NCBI GenBank assembly: GCA_035041965.1
Contig: JAPYMA010000661.1
Coordinates: 29,208 to 93,207, forward strand
Length of the DNA stretch: 64,000 nt
From: Anisakis pegreffii
Taxonomy: Eukaryota > Nematoda > Chromadorea > Rhabditida > Anisakidae
Direction: 5' to 3'
In this document: positions 57,216-64,000 of the stretch, one piece after another
Numbering within the stretch: the stretch's first letter is position 1
Layout: every line of letters starts with the position of its first letter
The notes under the pieces: model-generated
Databases searched by the model: none
What the model saw: the letters and a program-made list of their open reading frames with translations, nothing else
What the model was told of the DNA's origin: nothing
Translations under genes and position numbers: made by a program

Positions 57216-57633
57216 AGGAGATGCAGGAACATCCGAATGGAAGAACGGTCCTGTTCCGGCAGAACTTTCATATAATCCACCCACCCAGGCTGGTGGGATC
57301 ACTGATACTCAATCACAATCATATCAGATAACTGGAGGAAGTAATGGAGTAATAAGAGACATTTACGGTAATGCAGTTTGTGTTAAAGTTTGCATGCCAT
57401 CTTGCAGACCGCAATGTATCGCCAACCCACCGGTTATACCCGAACCTCTTCCAATTGTTCCTGAACCTCTGCCTGTTCCATTTGCCCCAAAACCTGTCGT
57501 ATCACAACCGAGAATCTGCATCCCAGTGTGTATGCCCACCTGCAGTCAACAGTGCATCAATAATCAACCACAACCTTCACCTGTCGTGCCTCAACCTGTT
57601 CCTTTTGTACCTGAACCAGTTCCGGTCTGTTGA
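57216..57633 (+). CDS. Cys/Pro-rich secreted-type protein, final exon (5' part not found)
   Basis: An open frame whose probable acceptor is GATGCAG at about 57222-57228. An in-frame ATG at 57181 lies inside a repeat copy and is unlikely to be the true start. The product carries two copies of a Cys pattern, VCVKVCMPSCRPQCI and ICIPVCMPTCSQQCI, separated by Pro-rich linkers (VIPEPLPIVPEPLP, VVPQPVPFVPEPVPV). Such C-x3-C-x3-C-x3-C repeats with Pro linkers are common in secreted nematode proteins, but I cannot name a family. The TGA stop at 57631-57633 is formed by the first bases of the 191-bp satellite (TGTTGACG). The original C-terminus may therefore have been lost, or a downstream exon exists beyond the array. 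No signal peptide exon was identified. Confidence 0.45.
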
Positions 57634-60600
57634 CGCCGTTGAATAGAAGAGATTCTCGGCTTTCAGAATCATATATATGTTGTCGAGCAATTTTTCCTGG
57701 TTCAAAAGTTATAGGTTAATTTTTACTACTATATCATTCAGCTATCGCCAAGCCCTATATCATGTGTACTACATTCGATCTACCTGTGTCCTCAGATTTG
57801 ATCGGTGAGGGTATAATCTGTTGACGCCGTTGAATAGAAGAGATTCTCGGCTTTCAGAATCATATATATGTTGTCGAGCAATTTTTCCTAGTTCAAAAGT
57901 TATAGGTTAATTTTTACTACTATATCATTTAGCTATCGCCAAGCCCTATATCATGTGTACTACATTCGATCGACCTGTGTCCTCAGATTTGATCAGTAAG
58001 GGTATAATCTGTTGACGCCGTTGAATAGAAGAGATTCTCGGCTTTCAGAATCATATATATGTTGTCGAGCAATTTTTCCTGGTTCAAAAGTTATAGGTTA
58101 ATTTTTACTACTATATCATTTAGCTATCGCCAAGCCCTATATCATGTGTACTACATTCGATCTACCTGTGTCCTCAGATTTGATCGGTAAGGGTATAATC
58201 TGTTGACGCCGTTGAATAGAAGAGATTCTCGGCTTTCAGAATCATATATATGTTGTCGAGCAATTTTTCCTGGTTCAAAAGTTATAGGTTAATTTTTACT
58301 ACTATATCATTTAGCTATCGCCAAGCCCTATATCATGTGTACTACATTCGATCTACCTGTGTCCTCAGATTTGATCGGTGAGGGTATAATCTGTTGACGC
58401 CGTTGAATAGAAGAGATTCTCGGCTTTCAGAATCATATATATGTTGTCGAGCAATTTTTCCTGGTTCAAAAGTTATAGGTTAATTTTTACTACTATATCA
58501 TTTAGCTATCGCCAAGCCCTATATCATGTGTACTACATTCGATCTACCTGTGTCCTCAGATTTGATCGGTAAGGGTATAATCTGTTGACGCCGTTGAATA
58601 GAAGAGATTCTCGGCTTTCAGAATCATATATATGTTGTCGAGCAATTTTTCCTGGTTCAAAAGTTATAGGTTAATTTTTACTACTATATCATTTAGCTAT
58701 CGCCAAGCCCTATATCATGTGTACTACATTCGATCTACCTGTGTCCTCAGATTTGATCGGTAAGGGTATAATCTGTTGACGCCGTTGAATAGAAGAGATT
58801 CTCGGCTTTCAGAATCATATATATGTTGTCGAGCAATTTTTCCTAGTTCAAAAGTTATAGGTTAATTTTTACTACTATATCATTTAGCTATCGCCAAGCC
58901 CTATATCATGTGTACTACATTCGATCTACCTGTGTCCTCAGATTTGATCGGTAAGGGTATAATCTGTTGACGCCGTTGAATAGAAGAGATTCTCGGCTTT
59001 CAGAATCATATATATGTTGTCGAGCAATTTTTCCTGGTTCAAAAGTTATAGGTTAATTTTTACTACTATATCATTTAGCTATCGCCAAGCCCTATATCAT
59101 GTGTACTACATTCGATCTACCTGTGTCCTCAGATTTGATCGGTAAGGGTATAATCTGTTGACGCCGTTGAATAGAAGAGATTCTCGGCTTTCAGAATCAT
59201 ATATATGTTGTCGAGCAATTTTTCCTAGTTCAAAAGTTATAGGTTAATTTTTACTACTATATCATTTAGCTATCGCCAAGCCCTATATCATGTGTACTAC
59301 ATTCGATCTACCTGTGTCCTCAGATTTGATCGGTAAGGGTATAATCTGTTGACGCCGTTGAATAGAAGAGATTCTCGGCTTTCAGAATCATATATATGTT
59401 GTCGAGCAATTTTTCCTAGTTCAAAAGTTATAGGTTAATTTTTACTACTATATCATTTAGCTATCGCCAAGCCCTATATCATGTGTACTACATTCGATCG
59501 ACCTGTGTCCTCAGATTTGATCAGTAAGGGTATAATCTGTTGACGCCGTTGAATAGAAGAGATTCTCGGCTTTCAGAATCATATATATGTTGTCGAGCAA
59601 TTTTTCCTAGTTCAAAAGTTATAGGTTAATTTTTACTACTATATCATTTAGCTATCGCCAAGCCCTATATCATGTGTACTACATTCGATCTACCTGTGTC
59701 CTCAGATTTGATCGGTAAGGGTATAATCTGTTGACGCCGTTGAATAGAAGAGATTCTCGGCTTTCAGAATCATATATATGTTGTCGAGCAATTTTTCCTG
59801 GTTCAAAAGTTATAGGTTAATTTTTACTACTATATCATTTAGCTATCGCCAAGCCCTATATCATGTGTACTACATTCGATCTACCTGTGTCCTCAGATTT
59901 GATCGGTGAGGGTATAATCTGTTGACGCCGTTGAATAGAAGAGATTCTCGGCTTTCAGAATCATATATATGTTGTCGAGCAATTTTTCCTGGTTCAAAAG
60001 TTATAGGTTAATTTTTACTACTATATCATTTAGCTATCGCCAAGCCCTATATCATGTGTACTACATTCGATCTACCTGTGTCCTCAGATTTGATCGGTAA
60101 GGGTATAATCTGTTGACGCCGTTGAATAGAAGAGATTCTCGGCTTTCAGAATCATATATATGTTGTCGAGCAATTTTTCCTAGTTCAAAAGTTATAGGTT
60201 AATTTTTACTACTATATCATTTAGCTATCGCCAAGCCCTATATCATGTGTACTACATTCGATCTACCTGTGTCCTCAGATTTGATCGGTAAGGGTATAAT
60301 CTGTTGACGCCGTTGAATAGAAGAGATTCTCGGCTTTCAGAATCATATATATGTTGTCGAGCAATTTTTCCTAGTTCAAAAGTTATAGGTTAATTTTTAC
60401 TACTATATCATTTAGCTATCGCCAAGCCCTATATCACTATATCATTTAGCTATCGCCAAGCCCTATATCATGTGTACTACATTCGATCTACCTGTGTCCT
60501 CAGATTTGATCGGTAAGGGTATAATCTGTTGACGCCGTTGAATAGAACAGATTCTCGGCTTTCAGAATCATATATATGTTGTCGAGCAATTTTTCCTGGT

Positions 60601-63600
60601 TCAAAAGTTATAGGTTAATTTTTACTACTATATCATTTAGCTATCGCCAAGCCCTATATCATGTGTACTACATTCGATCTACCTGTGTCCTCAGATTTGA
60701 TCGGTGAGGGTATAATCTGTTGACGCCGTTGAATAGAAGAGATTCTCGGCTTTCAGAATCATATATATGTTGTCGAGCAATTTTTCCTGGTTCAAAAGTT
60801 ATAGGTTAATTTTTACTACTATATCATTTAGCTATCGCCAAGCCCTATATCATGTGTACTACATTCGATCTACCTGTGTCCTCAGATTTGATCGGTAAGG
60901 GTATAATCTGTTGACGCCGTTGAATAGAAGAGATTCTCGGCTTTCAGAATCATATATATGTTGTCGAGCAATTTTTCCTGGTTCAAAAGTTATAGGTTAA
61001 TTTTTACTACTATATCATTTAGCTATCGCCAAGCCCTATATCATGTGTACTACATTCGATCTACCTGTGTCCTCAGATTTGATCGGTAAGGGTATAATCT
61101 GTTGACGCCGTTGAATAGAAGAGATTCTCGGCTTTCAGAATCATATATATGTTGTCGAGCAATTTTTCCTGGTTCAAAAGTTATAGGTTAATTTTTACTA
61201 CTATATCATTTAGCTATCGCCAAGCCCTATATCATGTGTACTACATTCGATCTACCTGTGTCCTCAGATTTGATCGGTAAGGGTATAATCTGTTGACGCC
61301 GTTGAATAGAAGAGATTCTCGGCTTTCAGAATCATATATATGTTGTCGAGCAATTTTTCCTAGTTCAAAAGTTATAGGTTAATTTTTACTACTATATCAT
61401 TTAGCTATCGCCAAGCCCTATATCATGTGTACTACATTCGATCTACCTGTGTCCTCAGATTTGATCGGTAAGGGTATAATCTGTTGACGCCGTTGAATAG
61501 AAGAGATTCTCGGCTTTCAGAATCATATATATGTTGTCGAGCAATTTTTCCTAGTTCAAAAGTTATAGGTTAATTTTTACTACTATATCATTTAGCTATC
61601 GCCAAGCCCTATATCATGTGTACTACATTCGATCTACCTGTGTCCTCAGATTTGATCGGTAAGGGTATAATCTGTTGACGCCGTTGAATAGAAGAGATTC
61701 TCGGCTTTCAGAATCATATATATGTTGTCGAGCAATTTTTCCTAGTTCAAAAGTTATAGGTTAATTTTTACTACTATATCATTTAGCTATCGCCAAGCCC
61801 TATATCATGTGTACTACATTCGATCGACCTGTGTCCTCAGATTTGATCAGTAAGGGTATAATCTGTTGACGCCGTTGAATAGAAGAGATTCTCGGCTTTC
61901 AGAATCATATATATGTTGTCGAGCAATTTTTCCTGGTTCAAAAGTTATAGGTTAATTTTTACTACTATATCATTTAGCTATCGCCAAGCCCTATATCATG
62001 TGTACTACATTCGATCTACCTGTGTCCTCAGATTTGATCGGTAAGGGTATAATCTGTTGACGCCGTTGAATAGAAGAGATTCTCGGCTTTCAGAATCATA
62101 TATATGTTGTCGAGCAATTTTTCCTGGTTCAAAAGTTATAGGTTAATTTTTACTACTATATCATTTAGCTATCGCCAAGCCCTATATCATGTGTACTACA
62201 TTCGATCTACCTGTGTCCTCAGATTTGATCGGTAAGGGTATAATCTGTTGACGCCGTTGAATAGAAGAGATTCTCGGCTTTCAGAATCATATATATGTTG
62301 TCGAGCAATTTTTCCTGGTTCAAAAGTTATAGGTTAATTTTTACTACTATATCATTTAGCTATCGCCAAGCCCTATATCATGTGTACTACATTCGATCTA
62401 CCTGTGTCCTCAGATTTGATCGGTAAGGGTATAATCTGTTGACGCCGTTGAATAGAAGAGATTCTCGGCTTTCAGAATCATATATATGTTGTCGAGCAAT
62501 TTTTCCTAGTTCAAAAGTTATAGGTTAATTTTTACTACTATATCATTTAGCTATCGCCAAGCCCTATATCATGTGTACTACATTCGATCTACCTGTGTCC
62601 TCAGATTTGATCGGTAAGGGTATAATCTGTTGACGCCGTTGAATAGAAGAGATTCTCGGCTTTCAGAATCATATATATGTTGTCGAGCAATTTTTCCTGG
62701 TTCAAAAGTTATAGGTTAATTTTTACTACTATATCATTCAGCTATCGCCAAGCCCTATATCATGTGTACTACATTCGATCTACCTGTGTCCTCAGATTTG
62801 ATCGGTAAGGGTATAATCTGTTGACGCCGTTGAATAGAAGAGATTCTCGGCTTTCAGAATCATATATATGTTGTCGAGCAATTTTTCCTGGTTCAAAAGT
62901 TATAGGTTAATTTTTACTACTATATCATTTAGCTATCGCCAAGCCCTATATCATGTGTACTACATTCGATCTACCTGTGTCCTCAGATTTGATCGGTAAG
63001 GGTATAATCTGTTGACGTCGTTGAATAGAAGAGATTCTCGGCTTTCAGAATCATATATATGTTGTCGAGCAATTTTTCCTAGTTCAAAAGTTATAGGTTA
63101 ATTTTTACTACTATATCATTTAGCTATCGCCAAGCCCTATATCATGTGTACTACATTCGATCGACCTGTGTCCTCAGATTTGATCAGTAAGGGTATAATC
63201 TGTTGACGTCGTTGAATAGAAGAGATTCTCGGCTTTCAGAATCATATATATGTTGTCGAGCAATTTTTCCTAGTTCAAAAGTTATAGGTTAATTTTTACT
63301 ACTATATCATTTAGCTATCGCCAAGCCCTATATCATGTGTACTACATTCGATCTACCTGTGTCCTCAGATTTGATCGGTAAGGGTATAATCTGTTGACGC
63401 CGTTGAATAGAAGAGATTCTCGGCTTTCAGAATCATATATATGTTGTCGAGCAATTTTTCCTAGTTCAAAAGTTATAGGTTAATTTTTACTACTATATCA
63501 TTTAGCTATCGCCAAGCCCTATATCATGTGTACTACATTCGATCTACCTGTGTCCTCAGATTTGATCGGTAAGGGTATAATCTGTTGACGCCGTTGAATA

Positions 63601-64000
63601 GAAGAGATTCTCGGCTTTCAGAATCATATATATGTTGTCGAGCAATTTTTCCTAGTTCAAAAGTTATAGGTTAATTTTTACTACTATATCATTTAGCTAT
63701 CGCCAAGCCCTATATCATGTGTACTACATTCGATCTACCTGTGTCCTCAGATTTGATCGGTAAGGGTATAATCTGTTGACGCCGTTGAATAGAAGAGATT
63801 CTCGGCTTTCAGAATCATATATATGTTGTCGAGCAATTTTTCCTAGTTCAAAAGTTATAGGTTAATTTTTACTACTATATCATTTAGCTATCGCCAAGCC
63901 CTATATCATGTGTACTACATTCGATCGACCTGTGTCCTCAGATTTGATCAGTAAGGGTATAATCTGTTGACGCCGTTGAATAGAAGAGATTCTCGGCTTT
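57626..64000 (+). repeat. 191-bp tandem satellite, 33 full copies plus a partial, continuing past the right edge
   Basis: Unit boundary GTTGACGCCGTTGAATAGAA recurs at 57629, 57820, 58011, 58202 and every 191 bp after that, up to 63966. The single exception is a 34-bp internal duplication in the unit at 60303-60527. Copies are nearly identical. The main variants are CCTGGTTC versus CCTAGTTC, GGTAAGG versus GGTGAGG, and a linked pair (GATCGACC with GATCAGTAA) in the units starting 57820, 59348, 61674, 63011 and 63775. No long open frame. High homogeneity implies recent or ongoing expansion. Confidence 0.98.

Noticed and set aside
57051..57275. Plus-strand frame beginning at an ATG at 57051 as the first exon of the Cys-rich gene
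   Set aside because: It lies in the diverged satellite-related repeat, has no signal peptide, and its donor phase does not match the downstream exon.
57626..64000. CRISPR array
   Set aside because: The repeat is contiguous 191-bp tandem units without unique spacers, in a eukaryotic genome.

Overview
The window is nuclear DNA of a small-genome metazoan, most likely a nematode. Genes are split into many short exons with small GT-AG introns. Several start codons sit just downstream of a TTTCAG/CTTCAG-type acceptor with no upstream exon visible, as expected for spliced-leader trans-splicing. Two housekeeping genes are clearly recognisable (ASPM and an ER class I alpha-mannosidase). The species cannot be named from this sequence.

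Layout. (1) 135-4534, minus: N-terminal part of an ASPM (abnormal spindle) gene, 13 exons visible, continuing past the left edge. (2) 5455-7760: a giant AAT trinucleotide array, followed by A/T-rich simple sequence and a gene-poor stretch (about 7.8-13.8 kb) with several long inverted repeats and a MITE-like element. (3) 13855-15498, minus: an unrecognised small gene with an N-terminal signal or anchor. (4) 16607-33202, plus: a 33-exon gene whose reading frame closes exactly at 1,460 residues. It encodes a secretory, single-pass protein with REJ/polycystin-type ectodomain and a degenerate GPS motif. One intron carries a decayed hAT-like transposon and another a GC-rich repeat. (5) 36825-39235 and 41720-48167, plus: two neighbouring secreted-protein genes that share a short Cys-containing module and end in unrelated low-complexity tails. 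A tRNA-Leu(UAA) lies antisense in an intron of the second. (6) 49603-53935, minus: a complete 12-exon, 599-residue ER mannosidase I gene, convergent with the previous one. (7) 56.3-64 kb: degenerate copies of a repeat, a Cys/Pro-rich coding exon, then a 191-bp tandem satellite (33 full copies) running off the right edge.

There is no operon or pathway linking these genes. Shared themes are secretion or membrane topology (four or five of the seven genes) and repeat invasion of introns. The most unusual items are the single-pass REJ protein, the two-member secreted family, and the satellite that starts exactly at the stop codon of the Cys/Pro-rich exon. Exon coordinates come from manual phase-consistent splicing; no search or transcript data were available.
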